Shown here in pieces: positions 42,492-53,961 of a DNA stretch of 64,000 nucleotides. The DNA is from Stomorhina lunata. Its lineage: Eukaryota > Arthropoda > Insecta > Diptera > Rhiniidae. Position 1 is the first letter of the stretch. The number at the start of each line of letters is the position of its first letter. The DNA is taken from NCBI GenBank assembly GCA_933228675.1, contig OW121741.1:36795952-36859951 (forward strand), in the 5' to 3' direction. The position numbers and the translations under genes are program-made. The notes under the pieces were generated by a model that searched no databases, was not told the DNA's origin, and worked only from the letters and a program-made list of their open reading frames with translations.

Positions 42492-45400
42492 TCAAAAATA
42501 AATTTCTTCTTCCTCGGGTTTGGTTTGTACAGTTGGACGATTCAATGATGTAACTGCCGTTGAGGATGATGATAGTGATGATAACGTTGCCGATGCGGAA
42601 GATGGTGTTGCAGTTGTGGAAGTTGTTGGATTTATAGAAGATGCTGAAGAGGAGGATGTAGATGATGCTGTATTAGATATATGAGGTATTTTTGTCTGAC
42701 CCCCTGAAGTATGTGACATTAGGCGTCTGGATGTAGGAGTTGTGGTTATTGAAGTGTTGGTAGAACCAAGAGAGTAGCGTTGACCATAAGTAAATGTGGC
42801 AGAAGAATCGTTGCGTGCTACACCGGCTGATGAGGGAGGTGAGGTTAGGGTACTTCCAGCTCCTGTTTGAGGATGTTGTATGATGGCCGGAGAACTGCCA
42901 GTGCGTGAATGCTGGGGTATAAGCTGCGAGGCTAAAGGTGTTGAAGAGTTAACATTGGCAGGTGTACGTTTATCAGCTAATTTTAATGGAAACATTTGAG
43001 TTATGCCCGTCGAAGAGGAGGATGATGAGTTGTAATGATTATTGGTGGTAAAACTATTGGATTTGTCGATTTTTGCATAAGCCGCTGAACTGGAAGAAGC
43101 ATTACCAGCCGAAGAAGTAGATGAAAGGGATGATAGTTTCATGGGAATTTTTTGTTTCACAACATTTTGTTGTATTTTTGGAGCATTGGTTGCACTTAAA
43201 AGATTAACTGGTGGTGTTTTTGATATAGTGGAGGCAGTACGCCATTTATCTTTGCGTCTATCCACCGTACAGTTTGCAGCTGAGGTATTGGGCGTAGCAT
43301 TCGTATTTGTATTAGATGTACAACTATTTGCGGATTCATTTAAAGAAGAGTCATGTACATCATTATCTTGATCATTTCCATTATTTCCGGCAGATGTTTG
43401 CAATAGCTGAGTATTTATATTCAGCGGGGTGTTGGGTGAAATAAGTAAACCCTGACTGGATAATACTTCCATTTTTCGGTATAACTGCTCGCGCTGCTGT
43501 TTTATATCTTCCTGTTGAATGTTGAGTTGTTCTTGCATTTTGTCTATTGCCTCCTTGTTCTCCTTCAATTCCAGTTCCTGCTGCTCTTTCTGACGCATCC
43601 ATGCCGTCTTTTCTTCTTGGAGTTTATCCTGTAAATTTCTCAATTCCTCTAGCTGATCGTTGTGAGTATACGAGGCTCGTGGACTTTCACGGTATAAAGC
43701 CAATTGCAATTGTAGGGAATGTATGGTAGTCATTTGTTGCGAAATGATACACAGCAAAGTGTGAAGATTGTGAGTAACTTGTAGTAAAGCTAAATTATTA
43801 TCTTTGGTTGCAGTTAGGCCGGCATTTGTTAGAGCCGCCGTCATCATTTGATCACATGATTGTGCATCCGTTTCACCAGCACCATTACCTCCAACAGTTG
43901 TTGATAGAAGAGAGGATATTATTGAAGTATTTTTGCTGTCTTTTCTAGTCTCCTCCAATTCTTGCAGTCGTGGCGTTAAGATTTGCAAAGTTCCCATTTT
44001 ATCACCACGACAGGGGAAATTATTTTTTGCTCTCTTCTCATCAAAGCCGGCAAAAGTTTCGGCTCTCTTCGGTAGTGTAGGAGAATTATAGGTATCACTG
44101 TGTTTTTCGCCCACCGAACTAACTGAACGGGATACAGGTTGCCCTGTAGCTGCTGTATAAACTGTGGAAGCTAATTGTGTTATATCTTGTACAGTATTTA
44201 AAACTTTTTTCCACAATTCGCTTGTATCACAATCAGCTCCCACTGACAGATCTTTGTAAGAACCGAAAGTGCTTAAGAATTGAGCAGCGCTCATGTTACT
44301 AGCATGTGTGCTCTGTTGTTCTGTTTGTTGTTCTGCAAAGAGTTTTTGATCTTTTTGTATAAGGTTTAATTGCAGTAAAATCTTTTCTTCCAATAGTATA
44401 GCCTGTTCTATATCTTTTTGACGTATTTTTTCTATAATTTCACGTTTGTTGACGCCTATGCGTAATTTCTCCTCGTGTGTCAAGTCTTCCGATTCAATGA
44501 CATCGGAAGAGGGACAATCAAGTACCGCCTGTCTGATAGATTGTATCCAGACATTTTTATCTTTTGGCGTTTGAACTTTTAACTCATACATTTCGGGAAA
44601 CAAGGGATTTGAAGAGATGATATAAATTCCTCGTGATTCCGTGCCTGCTTTTTCTCTAATTAACAATTTCTGTAAAGGCACCACGCCGGCCTTGTGTTCC
44701 GGTGTAAAAAACATGTATTTATTGTGGGCCGAGTTTTCATTTAGGAAACATAAGCAATCCGTTAGGACAACAACCAATACTAATTGCATTTTGGATCTGC
44801 CCTGCATTAAGGTGGCCAAACCCTCAAATTTAAGTCTTCTCTTGGATTCTACACCTACATCGGTTTTGCGGAATGGTTTATTTTTATATATAGCAAATGA
44901 TTTATTATCTATACGATTGTAAATATCAATCTGCCGTTCTCTTAGCTCTTTTTCAGCCACACAGGCATCTACATCGACCAGTAGTTCCTTAACCAAAGCC
45001 AAGGCATGTTGAAGTTTATCACATTCCAGTTTATCTTCTCGGGCACTTTTAAGTAAAGGCTCTATTAGCAAGGGATATTTCGTTAAACGTTGTGTCACAA
45101 ACAAAATACACTCTGGTATGCCCTTCTTTTTGAGCAGTGGATTGGTAAGACAATGTTTATACCATTCCGAAAATGTGGGATCCCGACCGGTCATGCATGA
45201 TTTGAATTGCTCCAAAGCAGAACGATGATTTGCACAAAACTCCCCATAAGCCAAACGTAAATGTTGGGCCTTTTCCAAGGAGAAAAATTCCAATAAAATG
45301 TCCGCTATTGAATCCACTACAAAATGCTCCTTCTGCTTTTGCCTTAGCTTTTTGAGAAATCCACAATGTAACTCGGTGAGTTCTGGCAGTCTGGGGAACA

Positions 45401-48400
45401 TTTTATTACAATTAAGGGCTGGAAAATAACGTTCCATACTTTCAACAAAAACCTTTTGCATGACTAACAATGTTTGACAGTGATGCTTTTCAGTCATTAT
45501 GAATTCATAAATATGCTCTTGTCTTTTGATTTGGCTGTCTTTGAGAGTTTTTAAAATATCCTTTGGTATACCTGGAGACCAGGAATCATGCTCCTTTAAA
45601 CATATGCCCAAAGACGGATCCGCCTTTAAATCATGAGCTTCTATAGGTGCATCATTTAAAAACTCGGATCTTATCAGGGGAGTATTGTCGTCATTGCAAT
45701 TGGCATTTGGTTCGGAACCATCAAAGAAGTCCTGTGTCATGTCCGTTTTATCCGATTTTCTATTTAAACCTCCCACTAGACCAGCCGTACTGCCCTTTTT
45801 AACACCACTAGGCCCCTTGCACTCAAGTTGATGATCCTTGAGGGTTCCCAACGACAGAGTAACACCACAGACATCACAATTTGCCACTTGACCACCAATT
45901 GATTTCATTTTTGTTTTGTCTTTTTTCTTACGGAAAAACAATGAACCCCGTTTACGTCTTTTCTCTACGTTATCGTAAACCTCAATTTTAGCATGTGCCC
46001 TCAGAAGACTCTGATTCTCATCTTCGCTATCGGTCAAATGCCGGGCAATAGCCTTTATATCTTCTTTGGCTACAATGGAAGATGTGGAAATACTTTTCTG
46101 CAAAGGTATGCGACTAATGATCTCGGTGGCTAAACTTCTTTTAGCCGCAATACGTTCAAAATCTCTGGCCAGTTCTGCTTCATTCAAAGAGTGTGTTGAA
46201 ATGCCTGCAAAAAATTGTTTAATTGAGAGACATTATGTACGTGTTTACTCAAATTTTATTTAAAATATTTGCTAATTTATTTTGTATTGATAACATTTTT
46301 AAGGTAGTACAAATTGATTAAAACTTAAACAAAAATCATTAGCGGTCTAACTGATAGCAAATATATTGTCAATGTAGTGGAAGAGCATTGAGTTTTATTT
46401 TTATGACTCAATTTCTGATTTTATATACAAACATACACTTTATCGTGAAGGGTTTGTGCTTCAAGTTCACATTGAATTATCTTCTTTTCCTATATATATA
46501 AGCAAATACATAAGGAGAAAAAATACGAGCGCAGTATAATAATTCCCCGATATTCTTAAAGAAAGAACTGACCTAGAACTGAACTAAAACTAAACTAGAA
46601 CTAAACTAAACTAGAACTGAACTAGAACTAGAACTGAACTAGAACTGAACTAGAACTGAACTAGAACTGAACTAGAACTGAACTAGAACTGAACTAGAAC
46701 TGAACTAGAACTGAACTAGAACTGAACTAGAACTGAACTAGAACTGAACTAGAACTGAACTAGAACTGAACTAGAACTGAACTAGAACTGAACTAGAACT
46801 GAACTAGAACTGAACTAGAACTGAACTAGAACTGAACTAGAACTGAACTAGAACTGAACTAGAACTGAACTAGAACTGAACTAGAACTGAACTAGAACTG
46901 AACTAGAACTGAACTAGAACTGAACTAGAACTGAACTAGAACTGAACTAGAACTGAACTAGAACTGAACTAGAACTGAACTAGAACTGAACTAGAACTGA
47001 ACTAGAACTGAACTAGAACTGAACTAGAACTGAACTAGAACTGAACTAGAACTGAACTAGAACTGAACTAGAACTGAACTAGAACTGAACTAGAACTGAA
47101 CTAGAACTGAACTAGAACTGAACTAGAACTGAACTAGAACTGAACTAGAACTGAACTAGAACTGAACTAGAACTGAACTAGAACTGAACTAGAACTGAAC
47201 TAGAACTGAACTAGAACTGAACTAGAACTGAACTAGAACTGAACTAGAACTGAACTAGAACTGAACTAGAACTGAACTAGAACTGAACTAGAACTGAACT
47301 AGAACTGAACTAGAACTGAACTAGAACTGAACTAGAACTGAACTAGAACTGAACTAGAACTGAACTAGAACTGAACTAGAACTGAACTAGAACTGAACTA
47401 GAACTGAACTAGAACTGAACTAGAACTGAACTAGAACTGAACTGAACTAGTGCTGTATTAGAACTCGTGTAATAAAATAATCTTTCGAATTAACCGAAAA
47501 AGAAAGATAACTAAAAATGTAACTTACCTCCCGTACTATTCCTAGCTGAACGCCTTCTTTGCTCTGTCACTCTTATTGTCTCCTGTTCCTCACTATCCAG
47601 ACTTGAGAGACTAACACTTTTATTTGTACAATCGCCTCCGGTAGTGAGATCATCAATACCAGTCCATGATTTACGGCGATCGGCATTTAATAAATACTGT
47701 TGTTGCTGTTGCGGTGACCACATAACAAAGTGAGCAGCCAATGGTCCATAAGGACCAGCACCTGAAGAACCTGCCACCCCATTACCGGTGGCAGAAAGAT
47801 CAGGCAGAGATGCACTTAGAATAGCAGCATTAACGAGACCATAATTGGAAAGACCATCATTCATGTGAGTTGATGAATTTTTCATTTGCACTACGCTTTC
47901 GCGTATATTCTGCAATTGGCTGAGAGTGTCTTCGAAAATGTTGTTGTATTTTGAGACATTGGCAGGACTATGAGGTGTAACATTTATAATGGGAATCATG
48001 TTATTGTCGTTTTTTCCTAATGTCAATTGGGGAGTAATAAAAGTGTTATTGGAATTATTGTTATTGCTATTAGCAGTAGACGTCGGTAATGGAATGGATC
48101 TTGAGGAATGTTGATTGTTGTTATTTGGTGGTGTATTGATAACAACAGGTATAGAATAGTTTTGACTTTCCAATGTATTGGAATGTCTTGGATTGTTGAT
48201 ATTTGTTTTAGAATTTTCAACAATATTAGAGATAATTAAATTAGCAGTTTCTTGAGATTTTGTTGTAGTTATAGACTCAGAAGTAGTAATAGCATTAGGA
48301 GCTGTTATAGAGGTGTTTAAAGGTGTTATAGTAATCGGCGAAGAATTGGAGTTTAAAAAATCCGTTACTTCATCATTGTCACTATCATCTGCTGCAGCTG

Positions 48401-48437
48401 TTGTCGTATTAATGCTTTGTGCATCATTGTTATCCAT
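42492..48437 (-). CDS. cyst: Rho guanine nucleotide exchange factor, p114RhoGEF/Cysts type
   Basis: Two coding exons on the - strand, 48437-47528 and 46204-42492; the GTAAGT donor and TTTTTTGCAG acceptor join in phase, giving 1540 residues. The start is the first ATG after an upstream in-frame TAG. The N-terminal 300 residues are low-complexity (Asn/Thr/Ser). A short cysteine/histidine cluster (CDVCGVTLS...H..EC) is at about 413-432. The DH domain spans about 532-719 (HIYEFIMTEKHHCQTL; LLKKKGIPECILFVTQRLTK), which catalyses GDP release from Rho, followed by a PH domain (about 750-865), a coiled coil (about 1170-1260) and a Ser/Thr-rich tail ending EEEIYF. Absence of PDZ and RGS domains argues against RhoGEF2 and for the ARHGEF18/Cysts group, which acts at epithelial junctions. 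Orthology is inferred from layout; the RhoGEF call is firm. Confidence 0.9.
46564..47450. repeat. 11-bp satellite (GAACTGAACTA)n in the RhoGEF intron
   Basis: About 75 nearly perfect copies, preceded by imperfect variants (GAACTAAACTA, AAACTAAACTA) at 46564-46625. The unit looks like a fused GAACT plus GAACTA pair. The array fills most of the 1323-bp intron (46205-47527). High homogeneity points to recent expansion. Confidence 0.97.
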
Positions 48438-49190
48438 ATTAAGTTGTATGAACAAGGTTTTTTTATAGTAGAAAACACAGCAAAATGTCGTTGTTGGGCT
48501 AATTTTGGGCTAAAATTAAGGAAAAAGAAATAATATTATAATTTTAATCAACAACTAGAACGTTCCTTAGATATTAAAATTAATTTATACAATTTTGCTA
48601 AAAAGTAGTCTATTGTATAGTTTGCAAATCGGTATATAGAAAATTTTTCATATGATATAACAATTTTCAAATGCTACGATGGTAGACCATTTGCAACGGA
48701 ATGTGAGCTATAGTTTTATCAACGAAAATGTACGATTGGAGATAAGCATCTAAGCCTAATTATAAAATTCTAATTTTATTTGTTATAGACTTATACAGGG
48801 TGGGCAAATTAGAGGTTGCAAGTAAATTGGCTATTAAAAAAACAGAACGAAACGCATTTTTGAGCAAAACTAAATATCTTAAGTAAAAAGGACTATTTTC
48901 AATTAGGCTTAACGAAACAAACAAAATTGCTTAAAAAATCCAAAACTGTAGCTAATTTTGGCGCTATAAACCATACAGCCGGCTAAATTTTTTTATTGTA
49001 AGTCACAGAGTAGAATAGCAAATAAAGTTATCTTTGAGTCGCTTTAAAACCATTTTTTATATCGTCAGCCTATTTTCAATACCGATTATGAACCAAGTAT
49101 AATTTTTTAATAAAAGGCAAAAAACTGTTTAATATCCAAAATAATTTCATAAAACTGTGAATATTCCACAAAAAATACAAGAAAATCTAT
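48438..49190. other. 5' UTR side of RhoGEF and AT-rich non-coding sequence
   Basis: On the - strand an acceptor-like CAAAATTAG lies about 60 bases upstream of the ATG, so the 5' UTR may be spliced. Beyond this I see no gene; CAGGGTGGGCAAATTAGAGG at about 48795 could be the end of a small DNA element. Confidence 0.3.
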
Positions 49191-49194
49191 AGTC

Positions 49195-49800
49195 GGTCAA
49201 GCCCGACAGTATGATGCCCTTCACTGCTAAGGTCAGCTAACAAGTTTTTCTTAAGTCTTAGAGCAATACATATACATATTAGAGTTGTCAAATATTCGAC
49301 ATATTTAAAAAGTAAGAAAGTGCTATAGTCGGTCAAGCCCGATCGATACGATACCCTTCACTACTGGTGTTCTTTTTCCTGTATAAAGACAAATATTTGC
49401 CATCGTACAAACTTTTTCTCAAATCTTATATATTTAAGCTGTTTCCGTCATTTGGACTTATATGAGAGCTAGGGTCAAATGTAGACCGATTATCTCGAAA
49501 TTTGGCAAATTGGTTACAAAAATTATATATGCAAAAAATAAACTTAAATTCTCATTATTTTCAGATTTACGAGCGTTTTAGTGATTTTTGTTTCATTTAT
49601 TGCGTTTTGACAAAAGAGTTTGTATGGTTGCTACGGTCAAATGTTTTCGAAATTTGGTACAGTGATTTAAATTTACTTGCGCAGAATTTGTTTTAAATTT
49701 CATGAAAAAATAATGATATTTGTGGCCAATATATCAATTCCGGGAAGTGGGACCTATGGGAGGTACCATAAATAATTGAACGATTTTAATTAAAATTGCC
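49195..49800 (+). repeat. mini-me-like dipteran repeat, copy 1
   Basis: Starts with two versions of AGTCGGTCAAGCCCGA...ATGATACCCTTCACT (49192 and 49328) and continues with a long block also found at 56800-57230 (CTGTATAAAGACAAATATTTGC; ATTCCGGGAAGT.GGACCTATGGGAGG). Related non-autonomous repeats are abundant in flies. No coding capacity. Confidence 0.6.
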
Positions 49801-50209
49801 TATATTTTAGAATTCCATGCGCTTCGTTTTTGTGCGCATATTCCCCAATTTCCTAGGCCAAGCTTTAAAGAATTTTCCTTAATTTGGTGTTTCCATTTTA
49901 GTTTTGGACATTATCTTCTAACATTATTCTAATTTAGCTTTTTCATAGTAATTGCTTTTTTCAGGAGTGATTTAATAGCCCGACGTCCTAACCCATATTA
50001 TATATAGCTCTTAAGGGAGAACTTGTAACGCATGTTACGTGTAGCTCACTACATTAACGGATTTTAACGTAGTTCTCTGGGTGATACCACGAGAATTTTA
50101 GTGTCCACAGTTGAGATTAAGTATAACCAGGATAAGTCTGGGCTTACCAAGTTAAGACCAATCAGAACCGTTGCTTGGTATCCAATATCCTCTACATTAC
50201 ACAGAATAT

Positions 50210-51249
50210 ATTGTTATTTATTAAGATGCTCGAAAGAACCCAGAACCTCATGAAGTGGAATATTTGCATCACACTTTTTTCAAAACATTTAAGGACCACC
50301 AATTCGTAAAAAGCAACACAGTGTTGAAGTTGTTTTCTCAAATTCCGTTCGGGAGATTTTTCACTATAAGCCACGTTCGTCATGTTAATGATGACGATAT
50401 CAAGGCTTTAAAAGAATCGGATCGTCATGTAACTGAACGAGAGATTGGAGAGATGTTGAATATATCAAAATCATAACCATATACGACGTCTTTGACTCGT
50501 AAAAAACTTGATATTTGGGTACCACATGAATTGATGCCCTATGCTCCACTGGGAGTCAAGGATAACAGAAGAAGAAGACATGAATTGAAAGAAATTCATT
50601 TAACAAACCGTTTAAACGCTTGTGATATGCATCTTAAACGCAACTCACATGATACGTTTTTTAAGCAAATCGTAACTAGAGAAGAAAAATGGATTGTTTG
50701 TAATAACGTCAATCGAAAACTATAATGGTCCAAGCATGATGAACGCCACAAACCACTTCAAAGGCTGATATTCATCAAAAAAAAAGATTATGCTGACAGT
50801 TTAGTTTGATTGGCAGAGCGCGGTATATTTTGAGCTGCTTCTAAGGAACCAATCGATTAATTCGGATGTCTACTGTGAAAAAAAAACACATGGACAAATG
50901 ATGGCTCGTTGATGGCTGTATGCCAACGAGATACGGCCAGAATTGGTCAATCGTAAAGGTGTCATATTCCACCAAGCAACGCTAGACCGCACACATCTTT
51001 GGTCACTCGCCAAAAACTGAAAAAGCTTGGCTGGGAACTCTTGATGCATCCACCATATTGCCTGACCTTGCACCGCCAGACATCCATTTGTTTTGGTCTT
51101 TGCAAATCTCCTTAAATGGTAAAACTTTCGATAATGACAAGGCTATAAAATCGCATTTGCCTCAGTTTTTTACAGATAAAAGCCAAAAGATCTATGAGAG
51201 TGGAATAATGATGTTACCGGAAAGATCCAACAAAATGGAAATTATATAA
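50210..51249 (+). pseudogene. mariner transposase remnant
   Basis: Fragments in changing frames: VNDDDIKALKESDRHVTEREI (helix-turn-helix region, about 50385-50445), KKLDIWVPHEL, ETHLTNRLNACDMHLKRN-like (50600-50640), EEKWIVCNNVNRK (first catalytic aspartate of the usual GDEKW replaced by glutamate), NRKGVIFH.A (second catalytic region altered), then PDIHLFWSLQISLNGKTF. Stops and frameshifts are frequent. A related fragment lies in opposite orientation at 51880-52145. No clear inverted repeats were delimited. Confidence 0.8.
50534..50577 (+). mobile_element. 44-bp LINE tail inserted in mariner
   Basis: ATGCCCTATGCTCCACTGGG...AACAGAAGAAGAAG, flanked by the 10-bp duplication ACATGAATTG (50524-50533; 50578-50587). 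Removing it restores the normal mariner order WVPHEL-KEIHL, which confirms that it is an insertion. Confidence 0.88.
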
Positions 51250-51250
51250 T

Positions 51251-51740
51251 TAATTAAAATTCATTCTAAAATTTAAAAAATGTGCTTACTTCATTTTAAA
51301 AATCGCCGGTTTCTACAATATATGTGGATGCAACATATTTTCTTTATTTTATTTTATAAAAGCAGCAACAAAGTAAGACTGTAAACTTGATTTCACGTGA
51401 TTAAAGCCTAAAAATATAATTTGTTTAATTAGATTAAGTTACAGCAACGAAGTAAGACTGCATAAAATTCAAATGTTTCATACTATTTAAGTTAAAGAAG
51501 AAAAATTATATTTTTTTTTATGGAAAAAGTGCTAATTGTCTTGCTGAAATCAAAAAATTGCAAAAGAAAAGGTGCTAAATGACAAAAGTTCTAATTAATC
51601 AAAGATACTGTAATTTTTTTATTTTTTTACTTAATGTATATGTTTGTAACAACAAAGCAAATGAAATTCCATTCAAAAAAATTTTAAAAATATTATGTAA
51701 ATTTTTTTGTACAGTTTTTTGTCTCTCCTGAAAAATTTCA
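51251..51740. other. AT-rich non-coding stretch
   Basis: No gene seen. GCAGCAACAAAGTAAGACTG (about 51361) and a related ACAGCAACGAAGTAAGACTG (about 51441) recur 80 bases apart, hinting at a small degenerate repeat. Confidence 0.3.
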
Positions 51741-52375
51741 AAAAGTGCAGTTGGCACCTTTGTACTCTACTTTGTTGGCACCTTTGTACTCTACTTTGTA
51801 CATCATACAAACAAACATAGTATCAAAATTTAACAAGTTAACTACAATTTATACAAGATGGCTTAAGTCTAGTCCAACTAAACTATGTAGTCTAGTTCAA
51901 CTAAACACCTTTACGATTGACGCTATTGCAAACAATCCGTTTTTATTTTCCAGTTATGATATGCTTCAAAAACGGATCATGTACATTGCATTTAAGATGC
52001 ATATCACAAGCGTTGAATTCCTTTCAATCCAAATATCAAGTTTTTTACGAGTCCAAGATGTCGTATATGGTTTTAATTTTGATATAGGTATTCAACTTCT
52101 CTCCAATCTCTCGTTCAGTTACATGACGATCAGATTCAATTAAAGCCTAAAATTAGCAACAATCACATGTGTAAATGGCACTTTTGCGCACTCTTTTTGA
52201 CAGCTATGTACATGGCACTTTTGCGCATCAACACAAAACCATTTGAAAAAAATAGTTGGCACAATTTTGTTTTTTTTTTTTTTTTCAAACGATATATTTA
52301 TTAAATATCTTTTGTTCTGCTTTAAAATCTCATTTTTGTAAAAAAGTGCAGTTGGCACCTTTGCACTCTAAGCTA
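51741..52375. repeat. Element bounded by GTGCAGTTGGCACCTTTG repeats, with mariner fragment
   Basis: AAAGTGCAGTTGGCACCTTTGYACTCTA-like sequence occurs at about 51743 and 52344 in the same orientation; its core TTGGCACCTTTGTACTCTAC is immediately duplicated at 51773. Two ATGGCACTTTTGCGCA motifs lie at about 52174 and 52211. A - strand mariner piece (about 52145-51880: ESDRHVTEREIGEKLN; NACDMHLKCN) lies between. The nature of the outer repeats is unknown. Confidence 0.45.
51880..52145 (-). pseudogene. mariner transposase fragment, opposite orientation
   Basis: The - strand reads ESDRHVTEREIGEKLN, a damaged KTIYDIL..., then NACDMHLKCNVHDPFLKHIITG. It is the same family as 50210-51249, including the shared phrase AAAACCATATACGAC. 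It lacks the 44-bp LINE tail and a few bases around that site. Confidence 0.75.
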
Positions 52376-53834
52376 GCGATATGTTTTTATGCTAGAAAAA
52401 GTAGAGATATCAAACCTCAGTAAACATCGGGTTAAATACAATAAACCCAATTTTACATATAGTGTAATTAACTTGATAGTAATTTTTTGTGTTGGGTAGT
52501 GTTATTAAAGATCTCGTAATATATACCTAAGTAAAATTTTGTATGTAAAAATAACTCACCTGTTTCTTTTCTTTGTTTTATTTTATTCTACTTTAATTTT
52601 TGTAGTTAATAAGTAAAGTGTGACTGAAGACGATTGACTTGAGTGACTTCCTTTTTTCTACGTATTCATGTCTTCGTTTGTTAATTTTTTTAATTTGTTT
52701 ATTTGGCATTTGTTGCTTCTATTACACATAAAATAGCACAACAACAAAAATAGAGCTATTACCAACACCAGCAAATGATGAAGAGGAAGAAGATGCCCAA
52801 AAACACACGTACATATGTATGGACGAACGAACTTTAAATTCCAACCCACAACTTTTAATTACTAAACAATAATTTGATTATTTTATTTGCCAATGTACAA
52901 AAATTTAAACAAATTTAACATAATGAACATATTATTAATAATTTACTTAATTTTTTTTTGTGCTTAGCTGTGCTTGCAAATTTGTTCCAAGTTTTTGAGA
53001 TACAAATTTCGTTTCTTCGCTTTTGTCTTGTTTTTTCAATTCATTAAAATTTCTCTATTCATTATGCGAATTTCTTGTTCTATAATTTTTTTGAACTTTG
53101 AAGATTTGCATTTAACATTTTGAATAAAGAACACTTTACATTCATTTAATTTTCTGTATTTCTTGCTTTTTATAATCTTGTTTTTGTGTAATCTAATTAA
53201 AATTAGTAGATTAATATGTTTTTTTTTCTTCACAGTTCACAAATGTTTTTTCTTTCTCATCATTCCGTTGTACAAAAGAAAACACACAATCAAACACAGA
53301 CAACAAGTGCAAACTAAAAACGCAAAAACAGTAATGCCAACTAAATGTCAGCAAAACGTCTGAAATAGTAATAATCAACATTGTTGATTAACTCTTTTAC
53401 AGTTAGAGGGGATAATATTCCTACCAACTTTTCAATTTTAAATTTGTTTGAGAAAAAACTGACAGAATTAAAATTGAGCAAACCTGACCGTACTATCAAG
53501 TTTACGAAAATTTTGAAAATTTGTATAAAATTTAAGGAAAATTAAATGAAAATTGGTGAAGAGAATGTTCGTGTGTGAACGTGAACGCAGGTTCAAAAGA
53601 AATTTAAAGAAAGATTCGTGTGAAACGGGACAAACTTATAGTATGATGTAGTAGTATATTTTTTTTCAATAATATTATTATTATTTTATTATTATTATTA
53701 TTTTTTTTTTTGTATAATTATTACTGTTATTATTATTAATATGAGTTTTTTATATAAAACAAAAAAATAATGAATTTTGAAATGAAATAAATTTATTTTC
53801 CTTACAAAACGAAGGTAGGTATGGGTAAACAGTG
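52376..53834. other. AT-rich stretch; possible RhoGEF 5' UTR exon
   Basis: No protein-coding gene seen. On the - strand GAAACAG|GTGAGTTAT at 52559-52566 is a strong splice donor lying upstream of the RhoGEF start, so non-coding first exon(s) and the promoter of that gene may lie between 52560 and about 53600. Homopolymer and ATT-repeat tracts fill 53660-53800. Confidence 0.3.
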
Positions 53835-53863
53835 ATGACCCCGTGATGTGACTACGGGGTCAC
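53835..53863. repeat. GC-rich hairpin
   Basis: TGACCCCGT and ACGGGGTCA form a perfect 9-bp stem around a GATGTGACT loop, notable in otherwise AT-rich sequence. Confidence 0.7.
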
Positions 53864-53961
53864 GTCAAAGTTGGACCGATTAGGATCAATTTCATTCTTT
53901 CTCTTTTCAAATTTTACATTTTTTTACAGCCAACATTTTTATTTTATCTGAATTGCCATTA

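Noticed and set aside
42492..46187. Assignment to RhoGEF2
   Set aside because: RhoGEF2-type proteins carry PDZ and RGS domains before a C1-DH-PH module; none is present in the two exons here, and the layout fits the ARHGEF18/Cysts group better.
46564..47450. CRISPR-like array
   Set aside because: The repeat unit is 11 bp with no spacers; this is a simple satellite in an animal intron.
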